From Streptomyces regalis (GTDB taxonomy: Bacteria > Actinomycetota > Actinomycetes > Streptomycetales > Streptomycetaceae), in NCBI RefSeq assembly GCF_001509475.1, contig NZ_LLZG01000389.1:1-63209 (forward strand): a stretch of DNA of 63,209 nt, written 5' to 3'. Shown in pieces: positions 45,322 through 53,091 of this stretch. The notes below the pieces were generated by a model, which did not search any database, was not told the origin of the DNA, and worked only from the letters and a program-made list of their open reading frames with translations. Position numbers and translations under genes: made by a program. Numbering within the stretch: position 1 is the stretch's first letter; each line of letters begins with the position of its first letter.

Positions 45322-46492
45322 GCTGCGCCGCGGCGGCGCCCGTCTCCAGCCAGTTGACGTCGTAGCTGACGACGAGACGTCCGGCGTCGCTCAGCTCGGG
45401 GTGCGTCTGCGGGTTGTACGCGGCGACCTGGCCGCCCTGCGGCAACGACGGGCTGAAGTCCTTCGTCGGCCCGTGCCACGGCCCGGTGGGGGAGCAGGCC
45501 CAGTACGACGTCACGGTCGTCAGCCCCTCGGTACCCGCGGCCATCGTGAACAGGACGTACGTCCCCCGGACCCGCGCCACCGAGAACGCGCTGCCCACCC
45601 CCTTGCGCTGCCCGTCCCCGAGCACCGCGCCCGGCCGGGCACCCGCCCGGGCCCAGCGGGAGCCGTTCCAGTACTGCCAGGCCCCCGGCTCGGCCAGCCG
45701 GCCCTCGGGCACGCGCGCGACGTACGCGTGCGAGGTCGGCCGGGACGCGGCCTGGCCGTCGTCGCCCCCGAAGACGTACGTCCAGCCGTCCTCCTCGACC
45801 AGCGTCGTGCCGAACAGGACCCGTCGGGACGGATCCGGCACCAGTTGCTGGTCGAGGACCTTGACGACCGACTCGACCCGCAGGTCGGGCAGCGAGAGCG
45901 TGGCGACCTCGGTGGCGGTGGGCACGCCGTAGATCCACGGGGACTGCCCGGCCGTGCGCACCCACAGCAGCACCCGCAGGACCTGCTCGGAGGAGCCGGG
46001 GGAGTGGGGCTCGACGCGGGCCGCCACCGGCCAGCGCCACTGGTTCGGGGCGGGGTCGGGGAAGAGCGGGGTGGGCAGGGTGCGCTCCAGGCGTCCGTCG
46101 CGCATGACGACCGCCGAGTTGCGCACCAGGGGGGCGGTCGTGTCCCGCCAGGTGTGGGACTCGCCGAACGGGTTGGGCGGGGCGTACACCTGGCCGAGGT
46201 AGGTGTCCGAGAACAGCCACAGCAGCCGGCCGTCCGGCAGGCGCACCGAGTGGGTGCCGTCGCCGCCGGTCCAGTCGTCGGTGCGGGAGGGGTCGTCGCC
46301 GTAGCGGGCGAACTCGGTGGTGAGGCCGTCGTCGGCCTTCCAGGACGCGACCGAGTGCGGTGCGCACGCGCCACCGCCCTCCCGTTCGCCGTCGTCCGGG
46401 AGGGCGGTGAGCAGCACGGCCCCGAGAACCAGGGCCAGCAGGAGTCCGAGGCCGGTTCCCGTGCGCTGCCGTGCTCGTGTGTCGTCGGGCAC
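45257..46492 (-). CDS. DUF4185-type secreted or membrane-anchored protein
   Basis: A 411-residue protein with an N-terminal hydrophobic anchor (GLGLLLALVLGAVLLTAL) and an extracytoplasmic beta-propeller-like region. Motifs SVRLPDGRLLWLFSDTYLG and LVVSYDVNW resemble DUF4185, a group related to glycosidase propellers. The function is unknown. It follows the sialidase gene by only 10 bp on the same strand and may be exported with it. GTG at 46492 is the first start after the sialidase stop; the ribosome site is weak. Confidence 0.75.
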   Translation of the reverse strand: MPDDTRARQRTGTGLGLLLALVLGAVLLTALPDDGEREGGGACAPHSVASWKADDGLTTEFARYGDDPSRTDDWTGGDGTHSVRLPDGRLLWLFSDTYLGQVYAPPNPFGESHTWRDTTAPLVRNSAVVMRDGRLERTLPTPLFPDPAPNQWRWPVAARVEPHSPGSSEQVLRVLLWVRTAGQSPWIYGVPTATEVATLSLPDLRVESVVKVLDQQLVPDPSRRVLFGTTLVEEDGWTYVFGGDDGQAASRPTSHAYVARVPEGRLAEPGAWQYWNGSRWARAGARPGAVLGDGQRKGVGSAFSVARVRGTYVLFTMAAGTEGLTTVTSYWACSPTGPWHGPTKDFSPSLPQGGQVAAYNPQTHPELSDAGRLVVSYDVNWLETGAAAAQLNRNVSLYRPRFVTLRVTPTR

Positions 46493-46502
46493 GCCCGGGA
46501 CG

Positions 46503-48392
46503 TTAGTGGTCTCGGCGCACCTGGTCCATGGGCAGCCACAGGACGGTACCGGCGGTGGCCGAACTCTTGCGGTCGGTGACCTGTGCCGCGGTGCTGATTT
46601 CCGCGTCGCCGAGTGCCCGGTTCCACACGTGGACGTCGTCGATCGCGCCGGTGAGGAAGGCCCGGCTGTCCATGCGCTGGCCGACGTGCACACCGAACGG
46701 CGAGTTGCGGCTGACCGAACCGGGCACGTCGGCGGTGCTGATCGCCGTACCGTCCAGGAAGAGCGTCAGCCGACCTCCGCCCCGCCGCAGGGCGAGGTGG
46801 TGCCACGCGCCGTCGTTGTGGGCGTCGGCGGCCCACACGGACGCGGTGCGCACGGTCCCGAATCCCTGCCGGGTGGTGATCAGGGCGCGCACCCGGTCGT
46901 TGTCGGGCTCGCCGCGCAACCAGACCTGGGGCTGGGTGGAGCCGATCCCGCCCATCCACAGGAACGGCTGCTCGCCGGCGGTGGCGGAGTACCGGAAGAA
47001 CAGCCAGACGGTGAATTCGCCGTCACCGAGCGGAAGTTGGTTCCGATACGGCAGGCGTACGGCGTCGTCGTCGCCGTCGAACTCCAAGGCGTTGCCGAAC
47101 ACGCCGTCCGTCGTCTCCGGGCCCCCGAGGACGGTCGCGCGGGGTGCGCTCGGGGCGAGGTCGGGGGTGGTCGGGTCGGGGCCGCGGCGCGGTCCGAGCC
47201 AGGCCTCGTCGAAGCGGGCGAAGCGGATCTCGTCGCGCGCGTCGACGGTGCCGCCCTCGTACATCAGGCCCACCGTGGACGGGTCGATGTCCACCATGTC
47301 GGAGTAGCCCGACCAGTCCGTGGTCACGACCCTGCCGCGGTCCACGCTGTCCCAGGTGGTGCCGCCGTTCCAGGACGACCGGATCATCATGGTCCGGCGG
47401 CGGTCGGGGTCGCCGGGCGCGGACAGCAGGAGCCGGTTGCCCAGGCGGAGCGTGGCGCCCTGGACCTGGGGCGTGTACAGGTCCGGGATGTCCCGGAAGG
47501 GGCCGGTGAAGCTGTTGCCGCCGTCGCGGCTGTACGTCTGGGAGCGGTGGCCGAGGTCGGTGCCGTCCTGTTCCCGGCCGCTGATGAGGATCGTGCCGTC
47601 GGTGCGCTCGGTTAGGGTCACTTCGGACGGCTTCTGCCGGAAGGTGCCGTCGGCCGCGGCGATGGGCCAGGAGTCGGTGGCGCCGACCCGCCAGTGGTCA
47701 CCGCCGTCGTCGCTGACGATGAGGGCGGCGTGGTTGGCGGTGACCCGACTGCCGTCCCAGGTCTCGGTGTTGACGCCGAAGACGAGCCGCCCGGCGTGCT
47801 TGCCCCTGGTGAGCTGGATGCCGTGCACGGGGCCGGTGGCGTACCAGGAGTTCCAGTTCGCGGGCAGTATCTCGTCGCTCAGATCGCGCGGCTCGGACCA
47901 GGTCCGGCCGTCGTCGTCGCTGTACTGGAGATGGGGGATGCGCTCGCACGGGACGGAGCAACTTCCGCTGTCCGTACGGCCCGTGTTGTACGTCTCCGCC
48001 AGCAGGATGCGGCCGGTCTCACGATCCACGATCGGCGCCGGGTTCCCGTGCGTGTCGCCGTCGCCCTCGTTGACGACCTGGAGCGGGCCCCAGGTGCGAC
48101 CACCGTCCGTCGACCGCTTGAGAACGATGTCGATGTCGGCGGCGTCACCGCAGTTGAGCACCCGCCCCTCGGCGAACGCCAGCAGCGTGCCGTCCTTGGT
48201 CTTCACGATCGCGGGGATCCGGAAGCAGGCGTACCCGGGGTCCTGGGCGGCCTTGAAGAGCACCTGCTGCTCGAACAGCGGTGTCCGGGTGGCCGGTTGG
48301 GACGGCGCCGAACCTAAGGTCGCGGCCGTCGCCATAGTGGCGACGGCCGCGACGAGGGCAGCTCTGAGACGTGCGCGAACTCTTGACGGCAT
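46503..48392 (-). CDS. Secreted exo-sialidase, GH33, with C-terminal LamG-like domain
   Basis: A 629-residue secreted enzyme. Signal peptide RARLRAALVAAVATMATAA is followed by a six-bladed GH33 propeller. The YRIP-type arginine motif is FRIPAIVKTKDG; Asp boxes are STDGGRTWGP, SDDDGRTWSE, SRDGGNSFTG and SSWNGGTTWD. The nucleophile region near VMYEGG-type LMYEGGTVD is present. From about residue 425 a laminin-G/concanavalin-like domain (NALEFDGDDDAVRLPY, HHLALRRGGG) probably binds glycans. It releases sialic acid, or a related nonulosonic acid, from glycoconjugates. Likely one operon with the DUF4185 gene. Confidence 0.88.
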   Translation of the reverse strand: MPSRVRARLRAALVAAVATMATAATLGSAPSQPATRTPLFEQQVLFKAAQDPGYACFRIPAIVKTKDGTLLAFAEGRVLNCGDAADIDIVLKRSTDGGRTWGPLQVVNEGDGDTHGNPAPIVDRETGRILLAETYNTGRTDSGSCSVPCERIPHLQYSDDDGRTWSEPRDLSDEILPANWNSWYATGPVHGIQLTRGKHAGRLVFGVNTETWDGSRVTANHAALIVSDDGGDHWRVGATDSWPIAAADGTFRQKPSEVTLTERTDGTILISGREQDGTDLGHRSQTYSRDGGNSFTGPFRDIPDLYTPQVQGATLRLGNRLLLSAPGDPDRRRTMMIRSSWNGGTTWDSVDRGRVVTTDWSGYSDMVDIDPSTVGLMYEGGTVDARDEIRFARFDEAWLGPRRGPDPTTPDLAPSAPRATVLGGPETTDGVFGNALEFDGDDDAVRLPYRNQLPLGDGEFTVWLFFRYSATAGEQPFLWMGGIGSTQPQVWLRGEPDNDRVRALITTRQGFGTVRTASVWAADAHNDGAWHHLALRRGGGRLTLFLDGTAISTADVPGSVSRNSPFGVHVGQRMDSRAFLTGAIDDVHVWNRALGDAEISTAAQVTDRKSSATAGTVLWLPMDQVRRDH

Positions 48393-48445
48393 GGTGCGGC
48401 CCGCCCTTCATCGTCTGGGTCATGTGTCCAGGCAACTGAACATTC

Positions 48446-48460
48446 GGACATCCCACGTCC
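48446..48460. promoter_or_regulatory. Imperfect palindrome upstream of sialidase
   Basis: GGACAT and ACGTCC (one mismatch) flank CCC, 54-68 bp upstream of the sialidase ATG. The position suits an operator, but the arms are short. Confidence 0.3.
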
Positions 48461-48525
48461 AAGATGCGCATTACAGACGTTAGTTGGGCCATCGCACACA
48501 TCACAAGAACCGTGCACGTGTCACG

Positions 48526-48642
48526 TCACGGATGGAGTACTGCTTTCCCTCGGTTGACCCGCGACTCGACCGCCGCGTGCGCCTCGGCAGCCAGGTCGCC
48601 GCCGACCGAGTCGAGGACGTAGTCCACGGGGCTCCCCAGCTG
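48526..48642 (-). pseudogene. Remnant of a zinc-type/quinone oxidoreductase (MDR) gene
   Basis: The minus strand reads QLGSPVDYVLDSVGGDLAAE, then AHAAVES and a short tail to a stop. PVDYVLDSVGGD is the nucleotide-domain motif of MDR alcohol dehydrogenase/quinone oxidoreductases. The rest of the roughly 300-residue protein is absent, so this is a fragment. Confidence 0.5.
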
Positions 48643-48881
48643 GCCGCGGAGGGTATGAAGATGTGGCATCACGTGGTGCTCTTCGCCGTCCGCGACCTCG
48701 CCCCCGTCGCGCAGGCCGACCTGGGGCCGCAGCGTCCAGCTCGACCCCAAGGACCTGGTGGGGATCCTCAACGACCTGCAGTCCGCCGGCTTCGTCGTGC
48801 GCGAGCCCGCCCCCGGCGACCGCCGCCGAACGTGACCGGTTCATGGACCTGTTGATCCGGATCTCCGGTACGCAGAGCTGA
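48637..48881 (+). pseudogene. Remnant of a MarR-family regulator gene
   Basis: Three consecutive MarR pieces occur in shifted frames. MKMWHHVVLFAVRDLAPVAQ lies at 48637-48726; LDPKDLVGILNDLQSAGFVV and REPAPGDRRR at 48734-48835 after a frameshift; and AERDRFMDLLIRISGTQS to the stop at 48881. The N-terminal dimerisation helices and the stretch between wing and C-terminal helix are missing. Together with the oxidoreductase fragment it looks like a decayed MarR-target pair. The remaining part of this gap (48393-48525) holds only the sialidase upstream region. Confidence 0.6.
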
Positions 48882-48900
48882 CGGCGGATAACGTTCCGTC

Positions 48901-49428
48901 ATGACCGCACCACTCGCGCTCGAAGGCGCACGCACCGCCCTTGTGCTCGTCGACCTGATGGACCGCATCGTCGCGCTGCCCCTGGAGCCCCGTAAGGGAA
49001 CCGAAGTCCTTGTGACCTGCGAGGAGTTGGCCGCCAGGTTCCGCTCCGCGGGCGCGCCCGTCGTGCTCGTCCGCGTCGAACGCCCCTCGGTCGCCGAGCA
49101 GCCGCCCGGCAGCGGGCTGGTGGCAGGACTGCTGAAGGAGGGCGACATCGAGATCGTGAAGCGCACGATCGGCGGCTTCCAGGGCACGGGCCTGGACGAC
49201 CGCCTCCGCGAACGCGGCGTCACCACCCTGGTGTTCGGCGGCATCGCCACCAACCTCGGCGTCGAGTCCACCGCCCGCGCCGCCGGCGACCTCGGCTACG
49301 AGCTGGTCTTCGTCGAGGACGCGATGACGGCGTTCACGGCGGCGGAGCACGAGGCTTCGGTCCGGCTCGACTTCCCGAGGCTGGGCTCGGTGGTGCGGGC
49401 GTCGGACGTGAGCTTCAAGGCCACCTGA
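48901..49428 (+). CDS. Isochorismatase-fold hydrolase
   Basis: A 175-residue protein of the isochorismatase/nicotinamidase fold. The catalytic Asp is in ALVLVDLMDRI and the Lys in IVKRTIGGFQGTGLD. The nucleophile loop reads FGGIATNLGVESTARAA, with Gly where amidases of this fold have Cys. Such a change is seen in true isochorismatases and in some family members of unknown activity, so amidase activity is doubtful. ATG at 48901; a weak GGCGGA precedes it. Confidence 0.75.
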   Translation: MTAPLALEGARTALVLVDLMDRIVALPLEPRKGTEVLVTCEELAARFRSAGAPVVLVRVERPSVAEQPPGSGLVAGLLKEGDIEIVKRTIGGFQGTGLDDRLRERGVTTLVFGGIATNLGVESTARAAGDLGYELVFVEDAMTAFTAAEHEASVRLDFPRLGSVVRASDVSFKAT

Positions 49429-49458
49429 GCCGAAAGCGCGGGCGCGCGGAGGCCCGAG

Positions 49459-49485
49459 CCGTCAAACAGCGGGGCCCCTTGACGG
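49459..49485. terminator. Hairpin between convergent genes
   Basis: CCGTCAA (49459-49465) pairs with TTGACGG (49479-49485); the loop holds a self-complementary GGGGCCCC. It lies between the hydrolase stop (49428) and the fdhD stop (49541). Confidence 0.5.
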
Positions 49486-49540
49486 CGCAGGGGGCGCTCC
49501 CCGCCGGTCGGGGCCCCGCCGCCGTGTCGCGGGGAGCCGG

Positions 49541-50389
49541 TCAGGCCTGGGCGGCCGCGGTCCGCAGGGCGAGCCGGTGTTCGCCCGCGTACACGTTCAT
49601 GGAGCTGCCCCGCAGGAAGCCCACCAGTGTCAGACCCGTCTCCGCGGCCAGGTCCACCGCGAGGGACGAGGGCGCCGAGACCGCCGCCAGGACCGGGATG
49701 CCGGCCATGACCGCCTTCTGGGCGAGCTCGAAGCTGGCCCGGCCGGAGACGAGAAGGACCGTGCGGGACAGCGGCAGGTCGCCGTTCTGCAACGCGCGGC
49801 CGACCAGTTTGTCGACCGCGTTGTGCCGGCCCACGTCCTCCCGTATGTCCAGCAGCTCGCCGTCCTCGGTGAACAGGGCCGCCGCGTGCAGGCCCCCGGT
49901 CCGGTCGAAGACCCGCTGGGCCGCGCGCAGCCGGTCGGGGAGGCCCGCGAGCAGGTCGGGGTCGAGCCGGACCGGGGGAGTGTCGGCTATCGGCCAGCGG
50001 GCCGTCGTACGTACCGCGTCGAGGCTCGCCTTGCCGCACAGGCCGCAGGACGAGGTCGTGTAGACGTTCCGTTCGAGGGTGATGTCGGGGATGACCACGC
50101 CCGGGGCCGTCTTCACATCGACCACGTTGTAGGTGTTCGATCCGTCGACCGTGGCGCCGGCGCAGTACACGATGTTCTGAAGGTCCTCCGCCGCGCCCAG
50201 CACCCCCTCGCTCACCAGAAACCCGGCGGCCAGTGCGAAGTCGTCGCCCGGAGTGCGCATGGTGATCGCGAGCGGCTTGCCGTTCAGCCGGATCTCCAGC
50301 GGTTCCTCGGCGACGAGCGTGTCCGGCCGGGTGGTGACCGCCCCGTCCCGGATCCGGATCACCTTGCGTCGTTCCGTGACTCGTCCCAT
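49541..50389 (-). CDS. fdhD: Formate dehydrogenase accessory sulfurtransferase FdhD
   Basis: A 282-residue FdhD, which transfers sulfur from a cysteine desulfurase to the molybdenum cofactor before its insertion into formate dehydrogenase. The persulfide cysteine pair is in [12 protein letters not shown]. The cofactor-binding region [16 protein letters not shown] and the tail [10 protein letters not shown] are intact. It is the last gene of the fdh unit, starting 7 bp after the iron-sulfur gene stop. Confidence 0.95.
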   Translation of the reverse strand: MGRVTERRKVIRIRDGAVTTRPDTLVAEEPLEIRLNGKPLAITMRTPGDDFALAAGFLVSEGVLGAAEDLQNIVYCAGATVDGSNTYNVVDVKTAPGVVIPDITLERNVYTTSSCGLCGKASLDAVRTTARWPIADTPPVRLDPDLLAGLPDRLRAAQRVFDRTGGLHAAALFTEDGELLDIREDVGRHNAVDKLVGRALQNGDLPLSRTVLLVSGRASFELAQKAVMAGIPVLAAVSAPSSLAVDLAAETGLTLVGFLRGSSMNVYAGEHRLALRTAAAQA

Positions 50390-50396
50390 GTGTCTC

Positions 50397-51257
50397 TCAG
50401 TCCCGGTTCTGTACGTGCTGGTAGCCGAAACGGCCCTTGATGCAGAGGTTGCCGTGGGTCACCGGGTTGTCGTGCGGCGAGGTGACCTTCACGATCTCAT
50501 TGTCCTGCACGTGCAGAGTGAGGTTGCAGCCCACTCCGCAGTACGCGCACACCGTCGTCGTCTCGGTCTGCTGCGACTCGTCCCACGTACCCGCCGCCCG
50601 CATGTCGAACTCCGACTTGAACGACAGCGCGCCCGTCGGGCACACCTCGATGCAGTTCCCGCAGTACACGCACGCCGAGTCGGTCAGTGGAGCATCGTGT
50701 TCCACGGCGATCCGCGCGTCGAATCCCCGGCCGGCCACCGAGATCGCGAAGCTGTTCTGCCACTGGTCCCCACACGCGTCCACGCACTTGTAGCAGAGGA
50801 TGCACTTGTCGTAGTCGCGTACGTACAGGTCGTTGTCGATCTTCGGTTCCTCGTTGAGGCGCGCCGCGTCGGGACCGAACCGGTCCGGCTTCGCCTCGTA
50901 CTCCTTGATCCATTCGGCGACCCGCGGGGTCGTCGACATGTCGACCGACGAGGCGAGCAGTTCGAGGACGATCTTGCGGCTGTGCCGGGCACGCTCGGTG
51001 TCGGTCTTCACCTCCATGCCGGGCTCGGCCTTGCGCGAGCAGGCCGGGACCAGGGTCCGGGACCCCTCGACCTCGACGACGCAGACCCGGCAGGCGTTCT
51101 TGGGCGCGAGGGTGTCCCCTTGGCACAGGGTCGGGATGTCCTTCCCGGCCGCTCGACACGCGTCGAGGATCGTGGAGCCCTCCGCCCCGCGCACGCGCTC
51201 CCCGTCGAGGGTGAACTCCAGCAGCCGGCGCGGGATCCCCAGCGGTACCACGGTCAT
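50397..51257 (-). CDS. Formate dehydrogenase iron-sulfur protein: HoxU-like domain plus the FS0 domain normally at the front of FdhA
   Basis: About 286 residues. A plant-type [2Fe-2S] domain has Cys near 45, 56, 59 and 73, followed by a HoxU/NuoG-like His-Cys region and two [4Fe-4S] motifs ([12 protein letters not shown] and [14 protein letters not shown]). It then enters the molybdopterin-enzyme FS0 motif ([14 protein letters not shown] and [19 protein letters not shown]) and stops. In single-chain FdhA that last motif leads directly into the catalytic domain. Here the catalytic domain is encoded by a separate gene two positions upstream. The protein should carry electrons from FdhA to the NAD-binding subunit. 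Overlaps the preceding stop by 4 bp. Confidence 0.9.
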   Translation of the reverse strand: MTVVPLGIPRRLLEFTLDGERVRGAEGSTILDACRAAGKDIPTLCQGDTLAPKNACRVCVVEVEGSRTLVPACSRKAEPGMEVKTDTERARHSRKIVLELLASSVDMSTTPRVAEWIKEYEAKPDRFGPDAARLNEEPKIDNDLYVRDYDKCILCYKCVDACGDQWQNSFAISVAGRGFDARIAVEHDAPLTDSACVYCGNCIEVCPTGALSFKSEFDMRAAGTWDESQQTETTTVCAYCGVGCNLTLHVQDNEIVKVTSPHDNPVTHGNLCIKGRFGYQHVQNRD

Positions 51258-53086
51258 TCGTACGCCCCCAGACGGTCGATGGCGGATTCCACGGCGTTCC
51301 ACGCGGTCTGGCCGAGACCGCAGATCGAGGCGTCCCGCATCGCGCGGCCGACCTCTCTGAGCAGGGCGATGTCATCGGCGGTCGCCGCGCCCGTGCGCTC
51401 CACGATCCGGTGCAGCGCCTCCTCCTGCCGTACGGTCCCGACCCGGCACGGCACACATTGCCCGCACGACTCGTCGCGGAAGAACTCGGCGATGCGCAGC
51501 AGCAGCCGGGGCAGCGGGACCGTGTCGTCGAAGGCCATGACCACGCCCGAGCCGAGCGCCGTGCCCGCCTCCCGCGTGCCCTCGAACGTGAGCGGGATGT
51601 CCAACTCGTCGGGCCGTACGAAGCCGCCGGCCGCACCGCCCAGCAGCACCGCCCGCAGCCGCTTCCGTATCCCGGCCAGCTCCAGCAGCTCACCCAGGGT
51701 CGCGCCGAAGGGGAGCTCGTAGATGCCGGGCCGCTCCACACTCCCGGACACGCAGAACAGCTTCGGCCCGGTGGATTTCGCCGTGCCGACCGCCGCGTAC
51801 GCCGGTGCGCCCATGGTCAGGATCGGCAGTACGTTGACCAGCGTCTCTACGTTGTTCTCCACCGTCGGCTTGCCGAACAGCCCCTTCTCCACGGGGAACG
51901 GCGGCTTCGAGCGCGGCTCGCCCCGGTAACCCTCGATCGAGTTGAAGAGAGCCGTCTCCTCGCCGCAGATGTACGCGCCCGCGCCCCGCCGGATCTCGAT
52001 GTCGAAGGCGTATCCCTGGCCGAGGATGTCGTCGCCGAGCACTCCACGCGCGCGTGCCTGCGCGAGCGCGTGTTCCAGGCGGTGCAGGGCGCGTGGGTAC
52101 TCGCCACGCAGGTAGAGGTAGCCCCGGTGGGCGCCGGTCGCGTACGCCGCGATGGTCATCGCCTCGACCAGCGCGTACGGATCGCCCTCCATGATCACGC
52201 GGTCCTTGAAGGTGCCCGGCTCGGACTCGTCGGCATTGCAGACGACGTAGTGCGGATGGTCGGGCTGCGACGCCGTGGCCTGCCATTTGCGGCCGGTGGG
52301 GAAGGCGGCGCCGCCGCGCCCGACCAGGCCGGAGTCGGTGACCTCGCGGATGACTCCGGCGGGACCGAGCTCGAAGGCCCGGCGCAGGGCGGTGTAGCCG
52401 CCGTGGGCGCGGTAGTCGTCCAGCGACGCCGGGTCGACGACGCCGACGCGCCGCAGCAGGGTCAGCGAGGGATCCCCCGCCTGCGGTACGGCCATCGCCG
52501 CCGGCGGCTCCTCGGGCGCCGAGTCCGGGGCGCTCGCGGCGAGGACGGCGTCGTGCACGGTCGCCGGCGCCGAGACCGCCGTACGCACCGGATCCCCGGC
52601 CTTGATCGCGAGCGCCGCCGGAGCCCGCTCGCACAGGCCGAGACACGGACTGCGCTCGACCGACACACCACTGCCGAGCCCGAGCTGTGCCTCGATCCCG
52701 GCGCACAGCTCGCTCGCCCCGGCGGCCGCGCACGCGAGGTCCGTGCAGACGTGGAGCACGGTGGCGGGGCGCGGCTTGACCGAGAACATGGCGTAGAAGG
52801 TGGCGACGCCGTACGCCTCCGACGGCGGTACGGTCAGCCGCCTGCACAGGTAGTCCAGGGCGCCCTCGCTGATCCAGCCGACCCGGTCGTTGATCGCGTG
52901 CAGCCCCGGCAACAGCAGGTCGCGGCGGTCCCGGGCCTCGCGTCCGCCGCGCGCCCACCTGAGGTCGGCGGCCCGCATCTCATCGCGGGTGGCGCCCTCC
53001 CAGGAGGACACCGGCGGGCCCAACAGGGCGTCGACGGCCGCCCGTTCGTCGTCCGTCGGTTTGCTGTCGCCGAAGTGCAGGTCCAC
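51254..53086 (-). CDS. NAD-binding formate dehydrogenase subunit (NuoE-NuoF fusion, HoxF-like)
   Basis: A 610-residue diaphorase subunit. The first about 190 residues form a NuoE-like [2Fe-2S] domain (HVCTDLACAAAG, SPCLGLCERAPA). A linker leads to a NuoF domain with the NADH/FMN motif GRGGAAFPTGRKW, the flavin motif GAGAYICGEETAL, and the terminal [4Fe-4S] ligands ESCGQCVPCRVG and SICGLGQ. It passes electrons from formate to NAD+. GTG at 53086 lies 5 bp after the fdhA stop. Confidence 0.92.
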   Translation of the reverse strand: MDLHFGDSKPTDDERAAVDALLGPPVSSWEGATRDEMRAADLRWARGGREARDRRDLLLPGLHAINDRVGWISEGALDYLCRRLTVPPSEAYGVATFYAMFSVKPRPATVLHVCTDLACAAAGASELCAGIEAQLGLGSGVSVERSPCLGLCERAPAALAIKAGDPVRTAVSAPATVHDAVLAASAPDSAPEEPPAAMAVPQAGDPSLTLLRRVGVVDPASLDDYRAHGGYTALRRAFELGPAGVIREVTDSGLVGRGGAAFPTGRKWQATASQPDHPHYVVCNADESEPGTFKDRVIMEGDPYALVEAMTIAAYATGAHRGYLYLRGEYPRALHRLEHALAQARARGVLGDDILGQGYAFDIEIRRGAGAYICGEETALFNSIEGYRGEPRSKPPFPVEKGLFGKPTVENNVETLVNVLPILTMGAPAYAAVGTAKSTGPKLFCVSGSVERPGIYELPFGATLGELLELAGIRKRLRAVLLGGAAGGFVRPDELDIPLTFEGTREAGTALGSGVVMAFDDTVPLPRLLLRIAEFFRDESCGQCVPCRVGTVRQEEALHRIVERTGAATADDIALLREVGRAMRDASICGLGQTAWNAVESAIDRLGAYE

Positions 53087-53091
53087 TTACG

